Shown one piece after another: positions 1-7,224 of a stretch of 64,000 bases of DNA; positions within the stretch are counted from its first letter, which is position 1; the number at the start of each line of letters is the position of its first letter. Position numbers and translations under genes: made by a program. The notes under the pieces are model-generated. The model saw only the letters and a list, made by a program, of their open reading frames with translations, did not search any database and was not told where the DNA came from. This DNA is from Pseudomonas sp. A34-9. Its GTDB lineage: Bacteria > Pseudomonadota > Gammaproteobacteria > Pseudomonadales > Pseudomonadaceae. The stretch spans positions 2,568,501 through 2,632,500 of the forward strand of contig NZ_CP119967.1 in NCBI RefSeq assembly GCF_029543085.1, written 5' to 3'.

Positions 1-30
1 GGGTGTCCAGAATCATTAAGCCAGATCAAC

Positions 31-300
31 CCCAACCCTCTCCCCCAGGGGGGCGAGGGGGAAAGGGAGCCAATTGGGGATTTCTCAAATCCTGAGTTCG
101 ACTCGAAATTTTCAGGTCGATGTGTGCTTGTCAACAATTCGGTCAGTCCCCTCTCCCTTGGGCTAGGGCTAGGGCGAAGGGAGATGATCGGGGGTTCTTC
201 AGCTTGTGGGCTCGACTCAGCATTTTCAGGTCGCCGTATTCAGGCCTGACAACTCGGTCAGTTCCCTCTCCCTTGGGAGAGGGCTAGGGTGAGGGGCTTG
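31..300. repeat. Dispersed CT-rich repeat, partly tandem (~114 bp period)
   Basis: Three copies of a CCCTCTCCC...GGGAGAGGG type palindrome lie at about 31-60, 148-182 and 262-297. The last two share flanks (TTTTCAGGTCG, then CGGTCAGT) spaced about 114-115 bp apart, so part of the stretch is a tandem duplication. Related copies occur at 39517-39551 and 39655-39693. I see no gene in 1-330. It lies downstream of the sirtuin gene, where a transcription-end role is possible but unproven. Confidence 0.7.
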
Positions 301-330
301 GATCCTGAGTCGAGCGCAGAGTGCAGCAAC

Positions 331-1173
331 TCACCGAATCAACTGCCGTACCAATAAAGGCAAAAGCTGTTCACACGACGCTTCAATCTTCAAATCCAGC
401 AAATCATCCGCACGGGTCTTGCCGAGATTGATCGCCATCAGCGGTTTTCCGCGTTCGGCAATCACCCGGCACAGGCGAAACGCCGAGTAAGCCATCAACG
501 AAGACCCCACCACCAACATCCCCGCCGCATTTTCTGCCGCCGCCATCGCCCGTGCCGCCGTAGGCTGCGCAACGTTTTCGCCGAAAAACACCACGTCCGG
601 TTTCATCCGTTCGCCAAAGCAATGCGGACAGTGCGGCACCTGAAAGCGCGCCTCGAACGCCGGGTCGAGCAGGGTGTCGCCATCCGGTGCCTGCACCGCG
701 TCGACCCCGGCCAGATACGGATTATGCAACTCCATCAGTTGTTGAATCGCGTCGCGCTCGCTGCGCTGACCGCAGTCCAGGCACAACACCCGGTGCAGGC
801 TGCCGTGCAGTTCGATCACATCGTGACTGCCGGCCTGATCGTGCAGGGTGTCGACGTTCTGGGTAATCAAGGCGCTGATCAGCCCATGGCGCTGCAAACC
901 GGCCAACGCTTCGTGCGCAGCATTGGGCTGTGCCTGACGCACCCTCGGCCAACCGAGCATGGCCCGCGCCCAATAGCGGCGGCGCGACTCGGGGGCGGCG
1001 AGGAATTCCTGGTACATCATCGGTCGTCGGCCACGGCGTACACCGTCGCTGTCGCGGTAATCCGGAATGCCCGACGGTGTGCTGATGCCGGCCCCGGTCA
1101 ATACGATGAAGTCGCCATCAGCCATCACCTCTTGCAGGGTATCGAGGTGTTCGCGGGTCGGGCTGTCGAGCAT
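331..1173 (-). CDS. SIR2-family NAD-dependent protein deacylase (sirtuin)
   Basis: This 280-residue protein is a sirtuin, which removes acyl groups from lysine using NAD+ and releases nicotinamide. Visible landmarks are the NAD-binding GAGIS at residues 27-31 followed by GIPDYR, the TQNVD motif at 104-108, the probable catalytic His123 in ELHGS, and a zinc site made of C131/C134 (CLDC) and C182/C185 (CPHC). All four cysteines and the histidine are present, so it should be active. Length is normal for a bacterial single-domain sirtuin. The next minus-strand gene upstream is a separate methyltransferase 54 bp away. The substrate cannot be told from sequence. Confidence 0.93.
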   Translation of the reverse strand: MLDSPTREHLDTLQEVMADGDFIVLTGAGISTPSGIPDYRDSDGVRRGRRPMMYQEFLAAPESRRRYWARAMLGWPRVRQAQPNAAHEALAGLQRHGLISALITQNVDTLHDQAGSHDVIELHGSLHRVLCLDCGQRSERDAIQQLMELHNPYLAGVDAVQAPDGDTLLDPAFEARFQVPHCPHCFGERMKPDVVFFGENVAQPTAARAMAAAENAAGMLVVGSSLMAYSAFRLCRVIAERGKPLMAINLGKTRADDLLDLKIEASCEQLLPLLVRQLIR

Positions 1174-1227
1174 GGTCAGCGCTCCGAAGTGGGCAGTGCC
1201 AGCAGGTTAGCACGCGACCCGCGTGGC

Positions 1228-2274
1228 TTACTTGCGCGCCTCCAGAATCAGGTTGAACGGTGTCTGCGTGGCCCGGCGGAAGTGCTTGAAGCCGGCTTCG
1301 GCAAACACTTTGCGCAGACGCATTTCCCCGGCCTGCGCGCCCAGGCCGAGGCCGACTTCCTGCGACAGCGAATTGGGCGTGCAGATAAACGTCGAGGCGG
1401 CGTAAAACAGCCGTCCGACCGGGTTGATGTTGTCGTCCAGCGTGTCATTGGCAAACGGCTCGACCAGCAACACCGTGCCGTCGTCTTTCAGCGAGTCATA
1501 GGCGTGGCGCGCGGCGCCGACCGGGTCGCCCATGTCATGCAGGCAGTCGAAATAGCAGATCAGGTCGTAATCATTGCCGGGGTAGCTCTTCGCCGAGCCC
1601 TGGAAGAACTTCGCGCGGCTGCTGACCCCAGCTTCCTCGGCGCGTTGGCTAGCGACGGTGACCGAGGGCGCGTGATAGTCGTAGCCGACGAAGCGCGAGT
1701 TGGGGAACGCCTGGGCCATGATCACCGTCGAGGCGCCGTGACCGCAGCCGATGTCGGCGACTTTCGCGCCTTGTTCAAGCTTGGCCACCACACCGTCCAG
1801 TGCCGGCAGCCATTCGGCGATCAGGTGGCCTTTATAACCGGGCCGGAAGAACCGCTCCGTGCCGGTGAACATGCACGGATGATGATCGCCCCATGGCAGG
1901 GCGCCATTGCCGCGCATGGCTTTGACCAGTTTGTCCTTGTCATGAAAAAACGACGCCACCACCCCGAGTCCGCCAGCGACGTAGACCGGTGAGTCTTCGA
2001 CGGCCAACGCCAGCGCTTGTTCTTCCGGTAAACGAAACTGGCCGTCGTGGTGCTCCATGTAGCCGGACGCGGCGTGAGCGCTGAGCCATTCGCGCACCAG
2101 ACGCGGGTTGCAGGTGGTTTTGGCGGCGAGGGCATCGGCGCTGATTGGTTGACTGTCGGCCATGGCCCGGTACAAACCGAGTTCTTCGCCGACGATGACA
2201 TTGGCCAGCATCGCCGCGCCGCCCATATCGTTGACCAGTTTGCCCATGAATTCGTTGAGCTTCGCCTCATCCAT
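1228..2274 (-). CDS. Class I SAM-dependent methyltransferase with N-terminal winged-helix domain
   Basis: The 348-residue product has an N-terminal winged-helix-like region (about residues 20-90, as in dimerising O-methyltransferases and Rv2258c-type proteins) and a C-terminal Rossmann methyltransferase domain with the SAM-binding motif VADIGCGHGAST. The start at 2274 is chosen because AGGAG lies 8 bases upstream and family similarity begins at MDEAKLNEF; an upstream extension in frame looks non-coding. The substrate is unknown; this fold group includes enzymes acting on small molecules. It reads toward the sirtuin gene and may be co-transcribed with it. Confidence 0.85.
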   Translation of the reverse strand: MDEAKLNEFMGKLVNDMGGAAMLANVIVGEELGLYRAMADSQPISADALAAKTTCNPRLVREWLSAHAASGYMEHHDGQFRLPEEQALALAVEDSPVYVAGGLGVVASFFHDKDKLVKAMRGNGALPWGDHHPCMFTGTERFFRPGYKGHLIAEWLPALDGVVAKLEQGAKVADIGCGHGASTVIMAQAFPNSRFVGYDYHAPSVTVASQRAEEAGVSSRAKFFQGSAKSYPGNDYDLICYFDCLHDMGDPVGAARHAYDSLKDDGTVLLVEPFANDTLDDNINPVGRLFYAASTFICTPNSLSQEVGLGLGAQAGEMRLRKVFAEAGFKHFRRATQTPFNLILEARK

Positions 2275-2476
2275 TATGTGTGCTCCTGAAACAGGATCAC
2301 GGTCCGGCGGCGTCGATGGTCGAGGCGTGCGCCACCGGGCGGTGGTCACGGGTATGGGCAGGGCACCGCTGACGTCCTGCGTCCCCCTCGACTGGGTAAT
2401 GAAGAAGTCTAGCCCCGGTCCGGGCGTGATGCTGGATTTGTGGACAGTGAAAAACCTGTGGGAGCGGCAATAACTC

Positions 2477-2492
2477 TGTATCACTGTGTATC
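2477..2492 (+). promoter_or_regulatory. Direct repeat TGTATC-N4-TGTATC, probable OmpR-type regulator box
   Basis: Two TGTATC hexamers start 10 bp apart (2477 and 2487), the spacing expected for a tandem OmpR/PhoB-type dimer. The site lies about 107 bp upstream of the MNIO gene start, in the 324-bp gap 2275-2598 between divergent genes. The same TGTATC-N4-TGTATC arrangement recurs upstream of the DUF2790 gene at 6466-6481, on the other side of the two-component system, which makes that system the obvious candidate regulator. The rest of this gap shows no gene. Confidence 0.6.
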
Positions 2493-2598
2493 GCCGTGAT
2501 GGGGGGACACACAGGGCTGCAAATGCTCAGTCATCTGCACACAAACCCAATACATCCGGCGGCTCAAATGTGGAAAATCCACTGCTGAGATACATCCC

Positions 2599-3438
2599 AT
2601 GCATACGTCGCCCTCATCACTGCCACCCAGCGTCGGCCTCGGCCTGCGCCGAGGCCTGCTCAAAGACCTGCAAGTTGCGCGCAGCGGCGATTTCGACTTT
2701 CTCGAAGTCGCTCCGGAAAACTGGATCGGCGTCGGCGGCGCCCATGGCGCGGCGTTGCGTGAACTGGCCGAGCGCTACCCGTTGTCCTGTCACGGTTTGT
2801 CGCTGTCACTCGGCGGACCGGCGCCGCTGGATGTCGGGTTCTTGCAGGAGGTCCGGGTGTTTCTCGACCATTACAACGTGCCGCTGTACAGCGAGCACCT
2901 GAGTTATTGCAGTGATGACGGTCATCTGTATGACTTGCTGCCATTGCCGTTCGCCGAAGAAGCGGTGTACCACGTCGCCGCGCGAATCCGTCAGGCTCAG
3001 GACATTCTCGGCAGGCGTCTGGCCGTGGAAAATGTCTCTTACTACGCCGCGCCGCGTCAGGACATGGACGAAGTGACCTTCACCAACGCCGTGCTGCGCG
3101 AGGCCGATTGCGACTTGCTGCTGGACGTCAACAATGTCTACGTCAACGCGATCAATCACGGATTCGATCCGCAAATCTTTCTTGCCGGCATCGAGCCGGG
3201 CCGGGTGGTCGGCATGCATGTGGCCGGGCATTTCGATGAGTCCGATACGCTGAAAATTGACACCCATGGTGCCTCGGTGAAGCCGGCGGTCTGGGCATTG
3301 CTGGCCGAGGCCTACGCGCGGTTCGGTGCGCAACCCACTTTATTGGAGCGGGATTTCAACTTCCCGGCATTTTCCGAACTGGTCGCCGAGTTGCAGACCA
3401 TTCGCCACTTGCAAGCGGCGGGGCGCCATCGTGGATAA
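2599..3438 (+). CDS. MNIO-family (DUF692) multinuclear iron oxidative enzyme, BufB-like
   Basis: The 279-residue product matches the DUF692/MNIO family, TIM-barrel enzymes using two or three iron ions to modify cysteine-containing ribosomal peptides, usually with a DUF2063 partner. Typical segments are [35 protein letters not shown] and MHVAGHFD, which hold the predicted iron-binding His, Glu, Asp and Asn residues. The partner gene follows with overlapping ends. In bufferin-type loci a small DUF2282 precursor gene lies just upstream, but none is visible here. The ribosome site is weak. A TGTATC double box lies upstream. Family assignment is firm; the substrate is inferred to be a peptide but not identified. 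Confidence 0.88.
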   Translation: MHTSPSSLPPSVGLGLRRGLLKDLQVARSGDFDFLEVAPENWIGVGGAHGAALRELAERYPLSCHGLSLSLGGPAPLDVGFLQEVRVFLDHYNVPLYSEHLSYCSDDGHLYDLLPLPFAEEAVYHVAARIRQAQDILGRRLAVENVSYYAAPRQDMDEVTFTNAVLREADCDLLLDVNNVYVNAINHGFDPQIFLAGIEPGRVVGMHVAGHFDESDTLKIDTHGASVKPAVWALLAEAYARFGAQPTLLERDFNFPAFSELVAELQTIRHLQAAGRHRG

Positions 3439-4180
3439 CCTGCTACAGCAACAACGGGCGCTGACCCGGTATTTGCGCGATCCCGAACATCAATCGCCAC
3501 CGGCCGACATGAACGTGGCGCGGGTCAACGTCTATCGCGATCTGGTGTTCAACAACGTTTCGCAATTATTGCGCGGCACGTTTCCGGTGTTGATCCGCAT
3601 CATTGGGGAACAACGCTGGGGCCTGCTGGTGCGAGGTTTCTTGCGCGACTGGCGGGCGCAGACCCCAAAGTTTGCAGAGATAGCCGAAACGTTTCTCGAC
3701 TATCTCGCTGCGCAACCGCAGGTGTTGCGCGAGGGCGAGTGGCCGGCGTTTTTGCTGGAGCTGGCGCATTACGAATGGGTCGAGATGGTCTTGCAGCAAT
3801 CGGATGCTCAAGCGCTGCCGTCGACGGATCCGGCGCTGTTGCTGGCACGGCCGCTGCAAATCTCGGCGTTGGCCTGGCCTCTGGCGTATGTGTGGCCGGT
3901 GCATGAACTCGATCCGGATAATCAGCCCGCCACGCCACCGGGGCAACCGACGTTTTTGCTGGTGCGGCGCACGGCAGACTGGAGTGTGAGGTTTTCCGAA
4001 CTGAGCCCGCTGGCCTGGCGCTTGCTGCAGCGCATCACCGAGTTTGCGTCGTTGACGGGGCGCGAACAGTTGCAAGGTCTGGCACAGGAGGCGGGGCAGC
4101 CCGCCAGCCATTCGTTCATCGACAGTGGTCTGGCGTTGTTGCAGCAGATGCATGAGGACAGCGTGATCGGCATTTCTTGA
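3431..4180 (+). CDS. DUF2063 (HvfC/BufC-like) DNA-binding-fold partner protein
   Basis: This 249-residue protein has the DUF2063 N-terminal signature ([13 protein letters not shown], then [24 protein letters not shown]). DUF2063 proteins act as recognition partners of MNIO enzymes, binding the precursor peptide. The GTG start at 3431 overlaps the end of the MNIO gene by 8 bases, so translation is probably coupled. The frame remains open further upstream but that part lies wholly inside the MNIO gene and shows no family similarity. Role is inferred from family and gene pairing. Confidence 0.85.
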   Translation: MDNLLQQQRALTRYLRDPEHQSPPADMNVARVNVYRDLVFNNVSQLLRGTFPVLIRIIGEQRWGLLVRGFLRDWRAQTPKFAEIAETFLDYLAAQPQVLREGEWPAFLLELAHYEWVEMVLQQSDAQALPSTDPALLLARPLQISALAWPLAYVWPVHELDPDNQPATPPGQPTFLLVRRTADWSVRFSELSPLAWRLLQRITEFASLTGREQLQGLAQEAGQPASHSFIDSGLALLQQMHEDSVIGIS

Positions 4181-4196
4181 TCCGCTACAAACCCCG

Positions 4197-4281
4197 GTAG
4201 GAGCTGTCGAGTGAAACGAGGCTGCGATCTTTTGATCCTGATCTTCAAGATCAAAAGATCGCAGCGTCCCGCAGCTCCTAC
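4197..4281. repeat. Palindromic repeat (GTAGGAGCTG.../...CAGCTCCTAC family)
   Basis: An imperfect inverted repeat of about 85 bp with arms GTAGGAGCTG and CAGCTCCTAC and inner arms around GCGATCTTTTGATC. Other members lie at 23363, 44277, 49671, 61691 and 63411. It separates the convergent DUF2063 and histidine-kinase genes and supplies the kinase stop codon (TAG at 4278-4280 read on the minus strand), so it may also act as a terminator. Confidence 0.85.
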
Positions 4282-5588
4282 AGGGGATGTAGGGGGAGTT
4301 TCAGTTCCGCACACAACCCGCCACCCTCGCGGTTGCTCAAAGTCAGTGAGCCGCCCAACGCCATGGCCAGTTGCTGGGCGATAGCCAGCCCCAGTCCGGT
4401 GCCGCCGGTATCGCGATTACGCGAGTTTTCCACGCGGTAGAACGGTTGCAGCACTTGCGCCAGTTCGGATTCAGCGATGCCCGGCCCTCGATCCATCACG
4501 GTGATCGCCAGGCTGCCCTTGTTGGCTTCGACCCACACTTCGGCGGCGCCGGCGAATTTCAGCGCGTTGTCGGTCAGGTTCACCAGAACCCGGCGCAAGG
4601 CATGGGGCCGAGTGTCGATGACCGCCGCGCTCTTGCCGACCAGGTTCACCTGCTTGCCCATGTCCTGATAGTCGAATACCAGGCTTTCGAGGAAGGAATC
4701 CATGTTGGTGCGGCGGCTTTCCTCGGTCGAGCCATGGATGCTGCGGGCATAAGCCACGCCTTCGCGCACCAGATGCTCCATCTCGCTGAGGTCATTCCAC
4801 AGTTTGTCTTTCTCGGCGGAGTCGTCCATGAACTCGGCGCGCAGTTTCATCCGCGTGATCGGCGTTTGCAGGTCATGGGAAATCGCCGCCAGCAGTTGCA
4901 TGCGCTCTTTGAGGTAGGCCGCGATGCGCGCCTGCATCGCGTTGAATGCTCGCGCGGCGTAGACCACTTCGGTGGGGCCGCTTTCGTCGAGGTTGATCGG
5001 GTGGGCGTTGGGGTCAAGGGTTTCCACGGCGTTGGCCAGCCGGGTCAGGGGGCGGACCGCAATGCGCACCGCCAGCCAGGTGCAGGCGAGCATCAGCGCC
5101 AGTTGGCCGAGCAAGACCACCGGCAACCAGGGCAACAACGGGGCCATGGCGGGGCGCACGTCGATGGTCACCGGGCTGCCGTCGCTCAGGCGCAAATGGC
5201 CTTGAAAGTGTTTCTTCGGCCCGGGAATATCGGTGAAGGTCAGCGGATAGCGTTCACCGATGGCTTCCGTGATCGAAGTGACAGCCACCGGCACATCACC
5301 GGCCTCGATCGGCGTGCCCGGCTCGCCTTCGCTCAACAGGTAGCCGTAATTGGCTCGTGCCAGACGCGTGAGCCAGTCGGGGCGCTCTTCGGCGGGCAGG
5401 CGATCGAGGATTGCAATCGCCGTCGAGACGTCGGTTTCCAGATTGCCGAGCATGGTGTTTTTCGCACTTTGGTAACGCTCGTAATACTGCGCGCCGAACG
5501 ACAGCGCCTGGGCGAGCAGCAGGCCGATCAGGAAAATCAGCGACAGGCGCGAGGCGAGGGTGCGCGGCCAGTGCAGATTGATGCTCAT
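4278..5588 (-). CDS. Membrane sensor histidine kinase
   Basis: The 436-residue protein has a transmembrane segment at about 11-31, a periplasmic sensing region of roughly 120 residues, a second transmembrane segment near 158-178, a HAMP linker, a HisKA domain with the phospho-accepting His238 in AAISHDLQTP, and a HATPase domain with the N box (LVNLTDNALKF), DRGPGI and GTGLGLAI. It ends with a stop codon supplied by the adjacent palindromic repeat. Its start overlaps the stop of the response regulator gene by 4 bases. The signal is unknown; neighbours (MNIO pair, DipZ-like thiol protein) point to metal or redox stress at the envelope. Confidence 0.92.
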   Translation of the reverse strand: MSINLHWPRTLASRLSLIFLIGLLLAQALSFGAQYYERYQSAKNTMLGNLETDVSTAIAILDRLPAEERPDWLTRLARANYGYLLSEGEPGTPIEAGDVPVAVTSITEAIGERYPLTFTDIPGPKKHFQGHLRLSDGSPVTIDVRPAMAPLLPWLPVVLLGQLALMLACTWLAVRIAVRPLTRLANAVETLDPNAHPINLDESGPTEVVYAARAFNAMQARIAAYLKERMQLLAAISHDLQTPITRMKLRAEFMDDSAEKDKLWNDLSEMEHLVREGVAYARSIHGSTEESRRTNMDSFLESLVFDYQDMGKQVNLVGKSAAVIDTRPHALRRVLVNLTDNALKFAGAAEVWVEANKGSLAITVMDRGPGIAESELAQVLQPFYRVENSRNRDTGGTGLGLAIAQQLAMALGGSLTLSNREGGGLCAELKLPLHPL

Positions 5589-6325
5589 GCCGGGGCACCG
5601 AGGATCTCGACCGGCAGCGAGAACACGTAACCTTCGCTGCGCACGGTCTTGATGTAGGCCGGCTCGCGCGCATCATCGAGCAGACGCTGACGCAAACGGC
5701 TGACCAGCAAATCGATGGAACGGTCGAACAGATCCGCGTCACGGCCTTGGGTCAGGTTGAGCAGTTGATCGCGACTGAGCACCCGTTGCGGGTGATCGAG
5801 AAACACCCGCAGCAAACGGTATTCGGCGCCGCTGAGGGCGACCATGGTGCCGTCCTTGTCCAGCAGGTGACGGGCCGAAGTGTCCAGCTGCCAACGGCCG
5901 AAGGCGAGCAGTCGACCGGCTTCGGTGACCACCAGATTCGGCGGCAGCATGCGCGTGCGACGCAGCACGGCGTTGATCCGCGCGAGCAATTCGCGGGCGG
6001 CGAAGGGTTTGGTCAGGTAATCGTCGGCGCCCATTTCCAGGCCGATGATGCGGTCGGTTTCATCGTTGCGCGCGGTCAGCATCAACACTGGCGTGGCCTT
6101 TTGTTTGCCCACGCGCAGTTCACGGCATAACTGCAGGCCATCGTCGCCGGGCATCATGATGTCGAGCACGATCAGGTCGACGGTGTTGGCTTCAAGAAAG
6201 CTGCGCATCTGCCGGCCATCGGCGACCACCGTGGTGCGCAGGCCGTTTTTCTTCAGGTAGTTGCCAACCAGTTCGCGGATCTCGCGGTCGTCGTCGACGA
6301 TGAGAATGTGATCGACATGGTCCAT
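5585..6325 (-). CDS. OmpR-family response regulator
   Basis: The 246-residue product has a receiver domain with acidic residues DDD at 11-13, the phospho-acceptor Asp55 in LDIMMPG and the conserved Lys in YLTKPF, followed by an OmpR-type winged helix (LSGAEYRLLRVFLDHPQRVLSR region, VRSEGYVF near the end). The start at 6325 is preceded by AGAGG; an in-frame extension upstream lacks a ribosome site. It is cotranscribed with the kinase (4-base overlap). It probably binds the TGTATC-N4-TGTATC boxes at 2477 and 6398-6481, the latter also lying in its own upstream region, which suggests autoregulation. Confidence 0.93.
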   Translation of the reverse strand: MDHVDHILIVDDDREIRELVGNYLKKNGLRTTVVADGRQMRSFLEANTVDLIVLDIMMPGDDGLQLCRELRVGKQKATPVLMLTARNDETDRIIGLEMGADDYLTKPFAARELLARINAVLRRTRMLPPNLVVTEAGRLLAFGRWQLDTSARHLLDKDGTMVALSGAEYRLLRVFLDHPQRVLSRDQLLNLTQGRDADLFDRSIDLLVSRLRQRLLDDAREPAYIKTVRSEGYVFSLPVEILGAPA

Positions 6326-6397
6326 CGGGTTCGAGCCTCTATCAAAGGGGAATGCCGAGCAGTCTATCGAGCCTGCTGCGGCTCGCCTGCCTGCCTT

Positions 6398-6413
6398 TGT
6401 ATTGCAGTGTATC
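6398..6413 (+). promoter_or_regulatory. Direct repeat TGTATT-N4-TGTATC, candidate regulator box
   Basis: This is a near-match to the TGTATC-N4-TGTATC box, with hexamers at 6398 and 6408 and one mismatch. It lies 73 bp upstream of the response regulator start and could serve the regulator's own promoter. Confidence 0.5.
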
Positions 6414-6465
6414 TGCCGTGACAACGGATACATGAGCACGCAAAAACGCGGTTATTTCAGGGTTT

Positions 6466-6500
6466 TGTATCGCTGTGTATCCACTGCTGGCCGGGATACA
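6466..6500 (+). promoter_or_regulatory. Inverted pair of TGTATC boxes between divergent promoters
   Basis: A perfect TGTATC-GCTG-TGTATC direct repeat at 6466-6481 faces an inverted copy at about 6494-6508 (GGATACACAGCGAT), giving a large palindrome in the 297-bp gap between the response regulator and the DUF2790 gene. The pattern matches the box upstream of the MNIO operon. It is the likely operator for the divergent regulator and DUF2790-DipZ transcription units. Confidence 0.6.
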
Positions 6501-6622
6501 CAGCGATGGAAACACGGCTTTTCCTGACACAGACGCGATACCTGGCGGGCCTCAAATAGGCTCCATCGAGGCCCTCACCGATCGCCTCGGCTCAAACCCA
6601 CTGAAGCCTTGAGGAATACGCC

Positions 6623-6886
6623 ATGAGCAACAAATCCGTAATCGCCGCCTGCCTGTTTGCCGCCCTGAACATCTGCACGCTGTCGGCCCGCGCCGAAGCC
6701 GATGTCACCCCGCAAACCTACACCTACGGCACCCACCTGGATATCCAGAAGGTGATCTCGCTGAAACAGGACAACTCGGTGACGTGCGGCATTGTCCAGG
6801 CGCGCATGACTTATCTCGATTCGACCGGCCAGACCCGCGTGCTCGATTACAGCAAATTTGCCGACGGCTGCCACAACGACAACTGA
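6623..6886 (+). CDS. DUF2790 secreted small protein
   Basis: The 87-residue protein has a signal peptide of about 24 residues ending at SARA-EA, then a DUF2790 domain with YTYGTHLDI and a short cysteine pair (VTCGIV, DGCHND) that could form one disulfide in the periplasm. DUF2790 proteins are common small stress-linked proteins in Pseudomonas of unknown biochemical role. GAGGAA sits upstream of the ATG. It heads an apparent operon with the next small protein and the DipZ-like gene, behind the TGTATC palindrome. Confidence 0.85.
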   Translation: MSNKSVIAACLFAALNICTLSARAEADVTPQTYTYGTHLDIQKVISLKQDNSVTCGIVQARMTYLDSTGQTRVLDYSKFADGCHNDN

Positions 6887-6932
6887 GTCTTCAACGGCAA
6901 CCAGGCCAACTCTTTATAGAAGGAACAACACC

Positions 6933-7187
6933 ATGAACAACCTCTCGCGCTTTTTCACCGCCATCGCGTTCTCCCTGGCCGGCGTCGGCGCCCATGCCAA
7001 CGCTGCGGTTGAACAGCATAGCTGCCACAGCGGCACCTGCTTGCAACTGACCCCGGTGGCCAGGCAGGGCAGCGATGGTCTGATTGCGGCGGACGGCTCC
7101 AGCCGCACGCCCCAAGGCCAGATGTTTGCCGAGAACGGCGCCAGCCGTACGCCGCAGAGCCACTGGCTGGAAACCCAGAGCGTTTGA
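6933..7187 (+). CDS. Small secreted protein of unknown function
   Basis: An 84-residue protein beginning with a clear signal peptide (MNNLSRFFTAIAFSLAGVGAHA, cleavage likely after AHA or ANA). The mature part carries two cysteines in HSCHSGTCLQL and two similar segments, GSSRTPQGQ and GASRTPQSH, giving a small internal repeat. AGAAGGAAC lies ahead of the ATG. I do not recognise the family beyond its likeness to small Pseudomonas envelope proteins. It sits 46 bp after the DUF2790 gene and 37 bp before the DipZ-like gene, so it is probably part of the same operon, and its Cys-His cluster makes it a conceivable substrate for the thiol or MNIO proteins nearby. Confidence 0.75.
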   Translation: MNNLSRFFTAIAFSLAGVGAHANAAVEQHSCHSGTCLQLTPVARQGSDGLIAADGSSRTPQGQMFAENGASRTPQSHWLETQSV

Positions 7188-7224
7188 ACACCTCATCACA
7201 GTCATTGAACCAAGGTGATTCACT

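Noticed and set aside
622-1992. 456-codon plus-strand frame across the sirtuin and methyltransferase genes
   Set aside because: It is antisense to two genes with firm family matches and shows no domain of its own.
2285-2598. Search for a DUF2282/bufferin precursor gene before the MNIO gene
   Set aside because: No short frame with a signal peptide and paired cysteines is present; the overlapping frame from 2486 is an out-of-frame reading of the MNIO gene start.
4371-5630. 419-codon plus-strand frame opposite the histidine kinase
   Set aside because: Shadow of the kinase gene; the predicted protein is low-complexity.
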